64,000 nucleotides of DNA from Clostridium_AD sp964467165 (GCA_964467165.1 CAYXOL010000003.1:62001-126000), one strand, 5' to 3'; counted from the first letter of the stretch, positions 18,485 through 28,159 are shown. Notes: generated by a model from the sequence alone, not told the origin. Made by a program: numbers and translations.

Positions 18485-18847
18485 ATGCTAGTTTTTTCAA
18501 TAATTTTAATAAGTTTAGCATTGATTATTTATACAATTCCTATTTTAAATGAAGTCAAACTAAAGACTTTGTTACCTTGGCATGCCATTATGTTTTGTAT
18601 AGGCTTTAGTTTTGATTTAGTTAGCACTATTATAATGTATAATCTTGCTGGAAATAAATTAAGCTTTAGTTTACATTCTATATTAGGATATAGTGCATTG
18701 TTACTTATGTTAATTAATGCTATTGGTTCTGTTATTATATTGAATATAAAACATAAAAATTTATTAGTTTCATTCTATAAGTTTAGTTTTTTCGCATGGA
18801 TTATGTGGATTATTTCTTATATTTTAGGCATGTTTGTACATATGTAA
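18485..18847 (+). CDS. Small integral membrane protein, HsmA/TIGR03987-like
   Basis: 120 residues with four hydrophobic helices (about 2-21, 31-53, 63-88 and 98-117). The pattern of WHAIMFCIGFSFDLVSTIIMY, a histidine near the middle (SLHSILGYSALLLM) and a final helix ending GMFVHM resembles the small four-helix HsmA family. I am not certain of this and no function follows from it. AGGAGGTAGTGATAC precedes the ATG. Confidence 0.62.
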   Translation: MLVFSIILISLALIIYTIPILNEVKLKTLLPWHAIMFCIGFSFDLVSTIIMYNLAGNKLSFSLHSILGYSALLLMLINAIGSVIILNIKHKNLLVSFYKFSFFAWIMWIISYILGMFVHM

Positions 18848-18957
18848 AACCTAATCAAAACAAATTGTTTGCAATTGCATTGTGAGAGTATACGCCTAAG
18901 CTTTCTAATAGATATTATAAATAGCTATGGTGGCATTAATGATTAATTGGAGGAATT

Positions 18958-19455
18958 TTGATGTTTTTTCAATCAAAAAGTTTTTATGTAGATTTACTTG
19001 AGAATAAGGATTTAAATGAAGTCGTTAAAATTTATAATTCAAATAAACATTTTTTAGTAACCCATATGGATAAAGAAAAAATAACAAATGAATTTATATT
19101 TCAAGAACTTGAATCAATGAAAGAAGTTGGATTTTACTCCTGTAAAATAGTTGAAATAAGTTCAGAAAAGATAATCGGAGTAATGGACTTTAAGGTAGGG
19201 AAAGAGACCTATTTATCACTATTGATGATTCATAATGATTTTAAAAATAAAGGCCTTGGAAAACTAATTTTTCAGGGTTTTGAGGAATATGCAAAATCCT
19301 TAAAAAGTAAATATATTAGAATAGATGTAGTCACTAATTACGAGAATTCTGTACTTGATTTTTGGATTGAAAATGGGTTCATTAAATTTAAAAACGTAGA
19401 ATTAAATTGGACAGGAAAATTTTTACCTGCTGTTATCATGAAAAAGAACCTGTAA
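18958..19455 (+). CDS. GNAT family N-acetyltransferase
   Basis: 165 residues. The acetyl-CoA loop is seen in LMIHNDFKNKGLGKLIFQG (around 96-114), and the C-terminal motif in VTNYENSVLDFWIENGFIKF. The acceptor is unknown. TTGGAGGAATTTTG gives a strong ribosome binding site before the ATG. It is about 110 bases from the preceding membrane protein and 80 bases before the YciI-like gene. Confidence 0.85.
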   Translation: MMFFQSKSFYVDLLENKDLNEVVKIYNSNKHFLVTHMDKEKITNEFIFQELESMKEVGFYSCKIVEISSEKIIGVMDFKVGKETYLSLLMIHNDFKNKGLGKLIFQGFEEYAKSLKSKYIRIDVVTNYENSVLDFWIENGFIKFKNVELNWTGKFLPAVIMKKNL

Positions 19456-19538
19456 TTATATAAGACATAACATTCTTAATGTGCGTCACAATCACATTCT
19501 AAGTCGAATTAAAAATACTTTTTAGGAGGAGAAGATTA

Positions 19539-19829
19539 ATGTTTATTTTATCATTAAAGTACATAAAGCCACTTGAAGAAGTTGATAGGGAAATAAAATC
19601 ACACATACAATATTTAGAGAAATATTATTCACTACAAAAATTTATTTGTTCAGGAAGAAGAAATCCGAGGAGCGGTGGAATAATCCTTTGTAATGCTAAA
19701 AATATGGAAGAAGTTAAAACAATAATTGATGAAGACCCATTTTATATTAACAAAATTGCTGAATATGAAATAGTTGAATTTTTACCTACAAAATTTGCTG
19801 ATGGATTTGAACGTTTTATAACTGAATAA
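19539..19829 (+). CDS. YciI-like protein
   Basis: 96 residues. The start MFILSLKYIKPLEEVDREIKS-like helix, an SGRRNPRSGGIILCNA strand and IIDEDPFYINKIAEYEIVEF follow the YciI (dimeric alpha/beta barrel) fold, including the conserved DPF segment. YciI proteins are small soluble proteins of mostly unknown function. AGGAGGAG precedes the ATG. It is the last gene of the plus-strand accessory run and is followed by a terminator. Confidence 0.85.
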   Translation: MFILSLKYIKPLEEVDREIKSHIQYLEKYYSLQKFICSGRRNPRSGGIILCNAKNMEEVKTIIDEDPFYINKIAEYEIVEFLPTKFADGFERFITE

Positions 19830-19904
19830 TATTCGTATAGTTCGAAATGAATATAAAATATATTTTACCTCACTTAACGGCTATACATTCACTAATACTG
19901 AAAG

Positions 19905-19937
19905 AAAGGACTTATCTTAACAGATAAATCCTTTTTT
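19905..19937 (+). terminator. Terminator after the YciI-like gene
   Basis: AAAGGA plus TTATCT pair with AGATAA plus TCCTTT around a four-base loop with one mismatch, followed by T6. Confidence 0.7.
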
Positions 19938-19980
19938 ATATTACTATTTTTTCAATATTGTCTAACAATGTCTATAATAC

Positions 19981-20093
19981 TATGGAAAATTTCCCGGAGT
20001 GACTTGCAATAAGAAGCGAAGAAACATTAAAATTTCTTAATGGAATTTTCCGTTTAGAGCTCTTATTGCAAGTCACGCAGGGGGATTTTCATA
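19981..20093. repeat. Complex inverted repeat (group B, copy 2)
   Basis: GTGACTTGCAATAAGA (19999-20014) is perfectly inverted at 20061-20076. The segment 19999-20035 repeats the core of the element after pepF (11449-11485) with few changes. Outer segments TATGGAAAAT and ATTTTCATA also pair. It sits between the convergent YciI-like and psuG genes. Confidence 0.7.
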
Positions 20094-20098
20094 CTTTA

Positions 20099-21016
20099 TT
20101 ACCCAAGTTTCGCCAGTTCCACTGCTATTTGCGCTCCAATTTTAGCATTATTATATACTAATTCAATATTTGAATCTAAGCTATCTCCACCAGTAATCTC
20201 CTTAACTTTTCCAAGTAAGAATGGTGTACTTTCTTTTCCTTTAATTCCTTTTTCTTTTAGTTCTTTTAATGCCTCAGTTATAGCATTAGTTATAACATCA
20301 TAATCCATCTCATACTTTTCTGGAATAGGATTCGCTATAACCATACCACCATTTAGTCCTAAATCCCATTTGGCTTTTAGTGCTAATGCAAGCTTGTCTG
20401 CGGAGTCTACACGGTAATCTACTGCAAAACCACTCTTTCTAGTATAGAAAGCAGGAAGTTCATCTGTACCAAATCCAACTACTGGAACACCTTGAGTTTC
20501 TAAATACTCTAAAGTCAGACCTATATCTAATATAGATTTCGCTCCAGCACAAATTACAGCAACATTTGTATGTGCAAGTTCTTGAAGATCTGCTGAAATA
20601 TCAAAAGTCTCTTGTGCTCCTCTATGAACTCCACCGATACCACCTGTTGCAAACACCTTAACTCCTGCAAGTGCAGCAATTATCATTGTAGATGCTACTG
20701 TAGTTGCTCCATCTGCCTTATTTGCGATAATGAATGGAATATCACGTCTACTAGTCTTAATTACATTTTTACCGCTTCCAAGTACTTCTATTTCTTCCTT
20801 AGTTAGGCCCACTTTTAGTCTTCCATTAAGTATTGCAATAGTAGCAGGAACGGCTCCATTTGCTCTTATTATTTCTTCTACCTTAAGTGCTGTCTCAACA
20901 TTTCTTGGATAAGGCATGCCGTGAGATATAATAGTAGATTCTAAAGCTACTACAGCTTTACCTTCCTTTAATGCTTTTGCAACCTCTGGTTTAATATCTA
21001 AATAATTATTTAACAT
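20099..21016 (-). CDS. psuG: Pseudouridine-5'-phosphate glycosidase
   Basis: 305 residues, full length. It shows the family N-terminus with ALESTIISHGMPYPRN and the later blocks GGIGGVHRGA, DISADLQEL and CAGAKSILDIGLTLEYLET. It splits pseudouridine 5'-phosphate to uracil and ribose 5-phosphate. The ATG overlaps the kinase stop codon by seven bases, so the two enzymes are made together. Confidence 0.95.
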   Translation of the reverse strand: MLNNYLDIKPEVAKALKEGKAVVALESTIISHGMPYPRNVETALKVEEIIRANGAVPATIAILNGRLKVGLTKEEIEVLGSGKNVIKTSRRDIPFIIANKADGATTVASTMIIAALAGVKVFATGGIGGVHRGAQETFDISADLQELAHTNVAVICAGAKSILDIGLTLEYLETQGVPVVGFGTDELPAFYTRKSGFAVDYRVDSADKLALALKAKWDLGLNGGMVIANPIPEKYEMDYDVITNAITEALKELKEKGIKGKESTPFLLGKVKEITGGDSLDSNIELVYNNAKIGAQIAVELAKLG

Positions 21017-22104
21017 AATTTAGTCTCCTTCATCTTCTTATTTATATTTTCTACAGACATGTTAGGGTTAATAGTATTTTCATGAGACAGCGCAAGTATT
21101 GCTGCGCTCATAGCAAATCTTGCACTGTGGTCTATGTCAAAATTATTAAAATGACTATAGGCTAGACCTGCAAGAGAAGCATCTCCTGCCCCAGTTGCAT
21201 TAACCACCGATATCTTAGGGTTTTTTATATGCTTAGACTCTACACCATCATCATAATACATTCCATCCTCACCAAGACTTATAAAAACTTTTTTAACTCC
21301 CTTTTCTAAAAAGTAATTTGCGGCACTCTTTAAATCTGTTTCATTGTTTATCTTCATGCCTGATAGAATTTCTGCTTCAATTTTATTTGGTTTAATAGTA
21401 TGGAAATAACCAATGATGTCTTTCACCTTTTTTGCTTTAGTTGTGGACACTGTATCTAAGAAAAAATCCACACCCTTATAATTAGTTAAAATATATTCAA
21501 TTGTTTCCTTTGGAATATTAGTATCAATAATGCAAATCTTTGAATTTTCTATTGTATGCTGCTTGTTTTTAATAAAATCCACGCCAACCTTATCAACAAT
21601 ATCCATATGAGCTATAGCTACCATCATATCCCCTGTGCCATCTAATATTGATAAATAGGTAGAAGTAGCATGCTCTTTTAAAACCAGGGTATCTTCCATA
21701 TTAAGGTGAATTAATCTTGATTCATCTAATATTTTTCTTCCATAAACATCATCACCCACCGCGCTAATAAGCTTAGTTTCAATGCCTAATTTCACTAGAT
21801 TTTCACCAATATTACGTCCTACACCACCAAGAGAAATCTTTACCACTCCGGGATTAGAATCTTTTAATATTAAATCATTACTAGGAAACCCTTGAATGTC
21901 AATATTAGTTCCACCAACAATACTTATATAGGGCTGTTCACGTATAATATATCCTTTTCCTACTACATATCCTTTTTTTAGCAAATTAGTAATATGAACT
22001 GCCACGGAGGAACGTGTAATTCCTAAAGAATCTGCAAGTTCCTTTTGAGAAATCATAGGATTCTTTTTAATAAGTTCCAAAATTTCTTGTTCTCTATTTG
22101 TCAT
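21010..22104 (-). CDS. psuK: Pseudouridine kinase with N-terminal HTH (PfkB family)
   Basis: 364 residues. Residues 1-55 are a winged-helix DNA-binding module (MTNREQEILELIKKN, KELADSLGITRSSVAVHI). The rest is a PfkB/ribokinase domain with GGVGRNIGENL near residue 90 and the catalytic GAGD in NATGAGDASLAGLA near 320. It should phosphorylate pseudouridine for PsuG. The fused HTH suggests that the kinase also regulates its own operon. AAGGAGAGGCTT precedes the ATG. Confidence 0.92.
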   Translation of the reverse strand: MTNREQEILELIKKNPMISQKELADSLGITRSSVAVHITNLLKKGYVVGKGYIIREQPYISIVGGTNIDIQGFPSNDLILKDSNPGVVKISLGGVGRNIGENLVKLGIETKLISAVGDDVYGRKILDESRLIHLNMEDTLVLKEHATSTYLSILDGTGDMMVAIAHMDIVDKVGVDFIKNKQHTIENSKICIIDTNIPKETIEYILTNYKGVDFFLDTVSTTKAKKVKDIIGYFHTIKPNKIEAEILSGMKINNETDLKSAANYFLEKGVKKVFISLGEDGMYYDDGVESKHIKNPKISVVNATGAGDASLAGLAYSHFNNFDIDHSARFAMSAAILALSHENTINPNMSVENINKKMKETKLC

Positions 22105-22133
22105 AAGCCTCTCCTTAATATATGTTTAGTACG

Positions 22134-22147
22134 TAAGCAATAGCTTA
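22134..22147. promoter_or_regulatory. Short palindrome before psuK, candidate operator
   Basis: TAAGC-AATA-GCTTA, 30 bases before the psuK ATG and close to a TATTAT-like -10 on the minus strand. It could be the site for the HTH of PsuK; this is inference only. Confidence 0.3.
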
Positions 22148-22359
22148 TACATATAATATCATACCTATTTTTCTTTTTCAAGTGATTCTATATGATTTTT
22201 TTAAAATATATGAAATTTATTCTAAATGCCTTCTTTTTACCTTTCTAAAAACTTATGGGATATTCTTCTTTACATTGGAAATACTAATAATTGATATTTG
22301 TCTTAAATATATTGGGGCATTAAGTTATATATCCTAGAGAAAGGTAAGGTGTTTTTAGA

Positions 22360-22839
22360 ATGTGCTTAGAAAACTTATCTAATGAAAAATTCAAACAACT
22401 AGATGATTTTATCAAAACTGTACCTACTGACCGCAGTTCTTTAATCGAAGTCTTACATAAGGCACAACAAATATTTGGATATCTTCCTAATGAAGTTCAG
22501 GATTTTGTCGGTGAAAAACTAGACGTTCCTACAGCTTCAGTATACGGCGTTGTAACCTTTTACTCTTATTTCACTACAATTCCTAGAGGTAAATATGTTA
22601 TAAATGTCTGCACTGGAACGGCTTGCTTTGTACGAGGCGCCGCAGATATTTTAGCTGAATTTGAAAGAAGGCTGAATATATCTGCTGGAGAAACTACCCC
22701 TGATAAAAGATTTACTATCGAGACCCTGCGATGTATAGGGGCCTGTGGACTTGCCCCAGTGGTAACTATCAATGATAAAGTTTATGGCCATGTGAAAACC
22801 AATGACGTAATAAAAATTTTACTAGAGTACTCAGAATAA
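22360..22839 (+). CDS. hydC: NAD-linked [FeFe] hydrogenase subunit C (NuoE-like)
   Basis: 159 residues of the NuoE/thioredoxin-like 2Fe-2S family. Cluster ligands are Cys84 and Cys89 (NVCTGTACF) and Cys125 and Cys129 (LRCIGACG). It passes electrons between the flavin subunit and the catalytic subunit. The ATG has AAAGGTAAGGTG upstream. It is first in the hydC-hydB-hydA order usual for trimeric, probably electron-bifurcating hydrogenases. Confidence 0.92.
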   Translation: MCLENLSNEKFKQLDDFIKTVPTDRSSLIEVLHKAQQIFGYLPNEVQDFVGEKLDVPTASVYGVVTFYSYFTTIPRGKYVINVCTGTACFVRGAADILAEFERRLNISAGETTPDKRFTIETLRCIGACGLAPVVTINDKVYGHVKTNDVIKILLEYSE

Positions 22840-22925
22840 GGCTTGTCAATAACAATTCAAAGATGCAAAACAGGTAGCAATTAATATTTGCTATTAACTT
22901 TAGAAACAGCGAGGAGGATTTAAAC

Positions 22926-24821
22926 TTGAATAAAATCAATTCTTTTCAAGAACTTGCTAAAGCTCATGAGGATTTTAAGCAGTTATTAATACTTAGAAAA
23001 TACTCCCATAATGAGGAGTTAGGTGTGGAACATACTAGATGCAACCGTGAAATATTGGTTTGTGGAGGAACAGGCTGCCATTCTGCCCAAAGTCAACTTA
23101 TCATTGATAACTTGACTGCAAATATAAAAGATGCCGGCTTAGCAGATGAAGTAAAAGCACATATAACAGGATGTTTTGGTTTTTGCGAAAAAGGTCCTAT
23201 AGTAAAAATCGATCCAGATAATGTATTTTATGTTCAAGTAAAACCAGAGGACACCAAGGAAATTGTGGAGCATCATCTACTTAATGGTAATATAATTGAT
23301 AGATTATTATACGAAGAACCAACTTTGAAACAAAAGGTTAAAAGACAAGATGAAATGTCCTTTTATAAAAAGCAGTATAGAATTGCACTTAGGAACTGCG
23401 GTCTTATAAACCCTGAAGATATAAGAGAATCAATTGCGGAGCAAGGCTACTTGGCCCTTGGAAGGGTTATTACTACCATGTCTCAAGATGATATTATCAA
23501 ACTAATCTCTGATTCAGGGCTTCGTGGACGTGGTGGTGGTGGTTTCCCCACAGGCACAAAATGGTCCTTTGCTAAGAAATACAAAGCAGATCAAAAGTAT
23601 ATTATATGTAATGCAGATGAGGGAGATCCTGGTGCTTTTATGGATCGCTCCATACTAGAAGGTGATCCTCATAGTGTACTAGAAGCTATGGCCATTGCTG
23701 GATACTCTATAGGAGCCTCCCTAGGTTTCATATATATTAGAGCGGAGTATCCTTTAGCCATTAATAGACTTAAAATAGCTATTAAACAGGCCCAGGACTA
23801 TGGTGTTTTGGGTAATAATATTTTAGGAACTGACTTTAGTTTCGATGTAAGATTAAAATATGGCGCCGGTGCCTTTGTTTGCGGAGAAGAAACTGCTCTT
23901 ATAAACTCCATTGAAGGTTATCGGGGAGAACCAACAAATAAACCACCATTCCCTGCCCAAAGTGGTCTTTGGGATAAACCTACCTCAGTTAACAATGTAG
24001 AAACCTTTGCCTTAATCCCTGCCATTATTAATAAAGGATCAGAATGGTTTAGCTCTATAGGAACGAAAACCTCTAAAGGAACAAAAGTTTTTGCTCTTGC
24101 AGGCAAAATTAACAATGTAGGCCTTGTTGAAGTTCCTATGGGAACTACACTCCGAGAAATCATATATGATATTGGTGGTGGCATTAAAAACGGACGTGAA
24201 TTCAAAGCGGTTCAAACTGGTGGACCTTCTGGCGGATGCATACCAGCTTCGCTCCTAGACACACCAATAGACTATGAATCACTAAATTCCATAGGCTCAA
24301 TGATGGGCTCTGGTGGTATGATTGTGTTGGATGAGGATAATTGCATGGTGGATCTTGCGAAATTCTATCTTCAATTCACTTTAGAAGAATCTTGTGGTAA
24401 ATGTACTCCTTGTAGAATAGGGAATACTAGATTATATGAAATATTAGAGAAAATAACAAAAGGTAGGGCTACCCAGCAAGACATAGCCAATTTGAAGGAA
24501 CTTGGCCAAATTGTTAAAGATACTTCTCTTTGTGGTCTTGGTCAAACATCTCCAAACCCTATTTTAAGTAACCTAAAATATTTTGAAGAGGAATTCAATG
24601 CTCATGTAAGAGATAAACATTGTCCTGCTGGAGTATGTAAAGAATTAGTAATGTATAAAATCACAGATAAATGTATAGGCTGTACTCGTTGTGCTAAGAT
24701 TTGTCCTGTTACCTGTATAAGTGGTGAAGTAAAACGGCTACATGTTATTGACCAGGATAGATGCATTAAATGTGGTGCCTGTTATGAAGTATGTCCAGTA
24801 GATGCAATCATAAGAAAATAA
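22926..24821 (+). CDS. hydB: NAD-linked [FeFe] hydrogenase subunit B (NuoF-like, flavoprotein)
   Basis: 631 residues. Domains in order: an N-terminal 2Fe-2S thioredoxin-like part (about 35-110, CGGTGC and GCFGFC), the NADH/FMN domain with LRGRGGGGFPTGTKW near 200, a 4Fe-4S motif SCGKCTPCR near 490, and two C-terminal 4Fe-4S sets (CIGCTRCAKICP and CIKCGACYEVCP). This is the full HydB architecture; NuoF alone lacks both ends. The start is a TTG at 22926 after GAGGAGGATTTAAAC. It accepts or donates electrons to NAD(H) and ferredoxin. Confidence 0.93.
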   Translation: MNKINSFQELAKAHEDFKQLLILRKYSHNEELGVEHTRCNREILVCGGTGCHSAQSQLIIDNLTANIKDAGLADEVKAHITGCFGFCEKGPIVKIDPDNVFYVQVKPEDTKEIVEHHLLNGNIIDRLLYEEPTLKQKVKRQDEMSFYKKQYRIALRNCGLINPEDIRESIAEQGYLALGRVITTMSQDDIIKLISDSGLRGRGGGGFPTGTKWSFAKKYKADQKYIICNADEGDPGAFMDRSILEGDPHSVLEAMAIAGYSIGASLGFIYIRAEYPLAINRLKIAIKQAQDYGVLGNNILGTDFSFDVRLKYGAGAFVCGEETALINSIEGYRGEPTNKPPFPAQSGLWDKPTSVNNVETFALIPAIINKGSEWFSSIGTKTSKGTKVFALAGKINNVGLVEVPMGTTLREIIYDIGGGIKNGREFKAVQTGGPSGGCIPASLLDTPIDYESLNSIGSMMGSGGMIVLDEDNCMVDLAKFYLQFTLEESCGKCTPCRIGNTRLYEILEKITKGRATQQDIANLKELGQIVKDTSLCGLGQTSPNPILSNLKYFEEEFNAHVRDKHCPAGVCKELVMYKITDKCIGCTRCAKICPVTCISGEVKRLHVIDQDRCIKCGACYEVCPVDAIIRK

Positions 24822-24842
24822 AACACAAGAGAGGTGAAAACT

Positions 24843-26609
24843 TTGAATTTAGTAACTTTAACTATAAATGATAAAAAAATCGAAGTAGCAGAGGGCTCCT
24901 CTATTTTAGATGCTGCCAAAAGTCTTAATATTCGTATACCTACCTTATGTCATTTCAAGCTTCATGATGACAAAACTATAAATGATCCTGGTTCCTGCAG
25001 AGTATGCGTGGTAGAGGTAGAAGGGCGCAGAAATTTAGCTCCTGCCTGTTCTACTCCTGTTGCCAATGGAATGGTTATAAAAACTAATTCTATAAGGGCT
25101 ATAAAAGCACGTAGAACAGTAGTTGAACTCTATCTTTCTAATCATCCTAAAGAATGCTTATTATGCGAGAAAAATCTTCACTGTGAACTTCAATCACTAG
25201 CCGCTGAACTAGATATTCGTGAAATTAGATATGAAGGTAAAATGTCTCATTATCCAATAGATAATTCAAGTTATTCTATTATTAGAAACTTAGATAAATG
25301 TGTTTTGTGTAGGCGTTGTGAAACTATGTGCAATGAAGTTCAGACCTGCAGAGTATTATCTGGAATTAATAGAGGATTTATAACCAATGTAGCCCCTGCT
25401 TTTAATGCACCTATAGCTGAAACAAATTGTACTTTCTGCGGTCAATGCGTTGCGGTATGTCCAACTGCAGCTTTAACAGAAGTAAACTTCACTGCCAATG
25501 TATGGGATGCTATAAATGCTAAGGATAAAATTGTTGTAGTTCAAACTGCACCAGCTATAAGGGCTGCTCTTGGAGAAGAATTTGGTTTTGAGCCTGGTAG
25601 CTTAGTAACAGGTAAGATGGTATCTGCTCTACGTGCCCTGGGATTTGATTATGTTTTTGATACAGACTTTGCAGCTGACTTAACTATAATGGAGGAAGCT
25701 AGTGAATTTGTACATAGGTTAGAACATGGTGGTACCTTACCTATACTTACAAGTTGTTGTCCTGCATGGATAAACATGTTAGAACATGACTATCCCGACA
25801 TGCTAGATATTCCATCTACTTGTAAATCTCCCCATGAAATGTTTGGCGTTGTAGCTAAAACATATTTTGCAGAGAAAATGAATATAGATCCTAAAAAAAT
25901 GATAGTAGTATCTGTTATGCCATGCCTTGCTAAGAAATATGAAGCAGCACGAGATGAACTAAAACATGATAATTTAAGAGATGTAGATATTGTAATAACC
26001 ACTAGAGAACTGGCAAAAATGATTAAAGAGGCTGGTATTGACTTTGCTTCACTGGAAGATGATAACTTTGACAATCCACTTGGAGAATCCTCTGGTGCTG
26101 GAGTTATCTTTGGAGCTTCCGGTGGTGTTTTAGAAGCTGCTGTGCGTACTGCTTATGAGTGGATTACAGGTGAAACTGGACCCACATTACAATTCCACGC
26201 TATTAGAGGCTTAGATGGCTGTAAAAAAGCAACTCTTAAAATAAAAGATATGAATGTTAATGTAGCTGTAACTAATGGTCTAGGAAACGCCAGAAAACTA
26301 CTTGAATCTATAAAAAGTGGTGAATCTACCTACCATATAATCGAAATCATGGCATGCCCGGGTGGCTGCATTGGTGGCGGTGGTCAACCATATATTTATG
26401 GAAATACAGATATTCTAAGGAAACGAATAGAGGCTATTTATAAAGAAGATGACCGCAAAACAATAAAGAAATCTCATGAAAATCCTTCTATTCAAAAACT
26501 TTATAGTGAATTTTTAGGTGAGCCTTATGGTGAAAAAGCTCATCATCTACTTCATACTCATTATGTTAATCGTAAATATCAAAAGATGAAGCAATATGAA
26601 CCCAAGTAA
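24843..26609 (+). CDS. hydA: [FeFe] hydrogenase catalytic subunit
   Basis: 588 residues. It has an N-terminal 2Fe-2S domain (LCHFKL, GSCRVCVVEV), a His-Cys 4Fe-4S motif (HPKECLLCEKNLHCELQ) and two 4Fe-4S sets (CVLCRRCETMC and CTFCGQCVAVCP). The H-cluster motifs are TSCCPAWI, MPCLAKKYE and MACPGGCIGGGGQP. All key cysteines are present. It makes or takes up H2, with NAD and ferredoxin handled by HydBC. I prefer the TTG at 24843 because AGAGGTG lies at correct distance; the GTG at 24834 overlaps that site. Confidence 0.95.
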   Translation: MNLVTLTINDKKIEVAEGSSILDAAKSLNIRIPTLCHFKLHDDKTINDPGSCRVCVVEVEGRRNLAPACSTPVANGMVIKTNSIRAIKARRTVVELYLSNHPKECLLCEKNLHCELQSLAAELDIREIRYEGKMSHYPIDNSSYSIIRNLDKCVLCRRCETMCNEVQTCRVLSGINRGFITNVAPAFNAPIAETNCTFCGQCVAVCPTAALTEVNFTANVWDAINAKDKIVVVQTAPAIRAALGEEFGFEPGSLVTGKMVSALRALGFDYVFDTDFAADLTIMEEASEFVHRLEHGGTLPILTSCCPAWINMLEHDYPDMLDIPSTCKSPHEMFGVVAKTYFAEKMNIDPKKMIVVSVMPCLAKKYEAARDELKHDNLRDVDIVITTRELAKMIKEAGIDFASLEDDNFDNPLGESSGAGVIFGASGGVLEAAVRTAYEWITGETGPTLQFHAIRGLDGCKKATLKIKDMNVNVAVTNGLGNARKLLESIKSGESTYHIIEIMACPGGCIGGGGQPYIYGNTDILRKRIEAIYKEDDRKTIKKSHENPSIQKLYSEFLGEPYGEKAHHLLHTHYVNRKYQKMKQYEPK

Positions 26610-26674
26610 TATTTAAAAACAATTTAAGTTGACTCAATTGTTTACACCCTAACGATATTTTTTAAACTTAAGTG

Positions 26675-26766
26675 TTTTTTCTTAGATTATGCTAACAAAA
26701 GTATTTATTGTGTAAAAAGTCTTTTAGCAATATATACTTGACCTTATAGCAGAATCTAAGAAAAAA
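26675..26766. terminator. Long-loop bidirectional terminator between hydA and the hydrolase
   Basis: 20-bp arms with one mismatch (26675-26694 and 26747-26766) separated by 52 bases, with T6 at one end and A6 at the other. The genes on both sides converge on it. Its arms differ from groups A and B but the layout is the same. Confidence 0.6.
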
Positions 26767-26775
26767 ATACTTAGA

Positions 26776-27705
26776 TCAAATTAAATGTGCGTTAACCCAT
26801 TTTATTACATCCTCAATTACTTCTTCCTTATTAGTCTCATTTAGCATCTCATGTCTTCCATCTTTATAAAGCTTATGTGTTAAATCCACTATCCCATGCT
26901 CACTATAAGTCTTAACTAGTTTTAGAACACCCTTACCATTTTTCCCAACAGGATCTTTAGCTCCTGAAAAAATATAAATAGGTAAATTTTTAGGAATATT
27001 TTTAATTTCCTTGTTGTCAGCTATACTCTTAAGACCACCTAAAAAGTCATAGAAAAATCCAGCTGTAAACACTGTTCCACAGAAAGGATCTTCTATATAT
27101 TTATCTACTTGCCTATTATCACTACTTAACCAATCGAAAGCTGTCCTATTTGGCTTAAAGGCATTATTATAACTTCCAAAAGATAATTTATCTAATTTAT
27201 TACTTTTGCCAGTTCTCCCAATTTTCTTAATCTCACTCTTTGCTATAATTCTTGCTATATCTACAGTAATTCCTTGCTTACCGCAGGATCCTGAAATAAT
27301 TGCGCCCTTTAATTCATTTCCATATAAGCAAATGTATCTTTGTGTTAAGAAAGATCCCATACTATGACCAAATAAAAATATAGGCAAATTACTATTTTCC
27401 ACTTTTATTTTCTGGTTTAATTGATGCATATTTCCCACCATGGAGTTAAACCCATCTTCACCTAAGTCTCCCAGTTTAGAAACTTCCCCTGCAGTTTTCC
27501 CATGCCCCCTATGGTCATTAGCATACACAATAAACCCCTGATTTGTTAAAGTTCTTGCAAAACCTTCGTATCTAGTTGCTGTTTCTGCCATTCCATGCGC
27601 TATCTGAACTACCCCTTTAACTTGCACGTTCTCATCTGGTAACCATTTGTAAACAAATATTTCTAAATTCCCCTTGTCTACGATCTTAAAATTTTCTGAT
27701 ATCAT
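26776..27705 (-). CDS. Alpha/beta hydrolase, monoacylglycerol lipase / lysophospholipase type
   Basis: 309 residues. The nucleophile is Ser115 in LFGHSMGSF. The oxyanion HG motif is IAHGMAETATRYEGFA near 36. The acid Asp lies in SGAKDPVG and the His in DGRHEMLNE, so the triad is complete. There is no signal peptide, so it is cytoplasmic. The substrate is not certain; monoacylglycerols or lysolipids are likely for this subgroup. It is downstream of the glycerol-phosphate oxidoreductase operon in the same direction, separated by about 80 bases, which would suit a lipid or glycerol link. Confidence 0.87.
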   Translation of the reverse strand: MISENFKIVDKGNLEIFVYKWLPDENVQVKGVVQIAHGMAETATRYEGFARTLTNQGFIVYANDHRGHGKTAGEVSKLGDLGEDGFNSMVGNMHQLNQKIKVENSNLPIFLFGHSMGSFLTQRYICLYGNELKGAIISGSCGKQGITVDIARIIAKSEIKKIGRTGKSNKLDKLSFGSYNNAFKPNRTAFDWLSSDNRQVDKYIEDPFCGTVFTAGFFYDFLGGLKSIADNKEIKNIPKNLPIYIFSGAKDPVGKNGKGVLKLVKTYSEHGIVDLTHKLYKDGRHEMLNETNKEEVIEDVIKWVNAHLI

Positions 27706-27787
27706 AACCCCATCCCCCTTAATATTTTTTATATAAAAACAATAACATTAAGCACAAAAGCTATAATTCCAAGTTTTTTATGTCACA

Positions 27788-28159
27788 TTATATTTTATCC
27801 ATACTTTTTGAGGCTATTAAATCCACTCCTGTGCCTAAAATGTTTTTCGCTATTATGTCCCCCATTTTTATAGGAGAGTAAACCTCAATGTGATTTAATA
27901 GCTCCATACACTGAAAAACCTTACTCTTAGGTATATCACCTTTAGTTCTAACAGGCAATCTTTTCATCATAGCACCATTTATTTTTACAGTGGAAGTCAA
28001 TACCCTAGTAGGACTGGTTAGTTCTTTTATTCCATAGGAAACACCCCTATTACAGCCATTACCTATAACCTTATAACCACCTTTGCAAGTTTCATCTGCT
28101 ATTAATGTAATTCTACACCCCTTTGGGCAAACTATACAAATTAATTCAGCATTTTCCAT
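27788..28159 (-). CDS. DUF1667 protein, GlpA/GlpB-associated
   Basis: 123 residues. The CIVCPKGCRI motif at 8-17 and a third conserved Cys in GNGCNRG near 35 suggest an iron-sulfur or metal site. This DUF1667 family is normally found third in the glycerol-3-phosphate dehydrogenase-like operon, as here. Its start overlaps the stop of the previous gene (TAATG). It is likely a small electron-transfer or assembly subunit of the complex, but this is inference. Confidence 0.88.
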   Translation of the reverse strand: MENAELICIVCPKGCRITLIADETCKGGYKVIGNGCNRGVSYGIKELTSPTRVLTSTVKINGAMMKRLPVRTKGDIPKSKVFQCMELLNHIEVYSPIKMGDIIAKNILGTGVDLIASKSMDKI

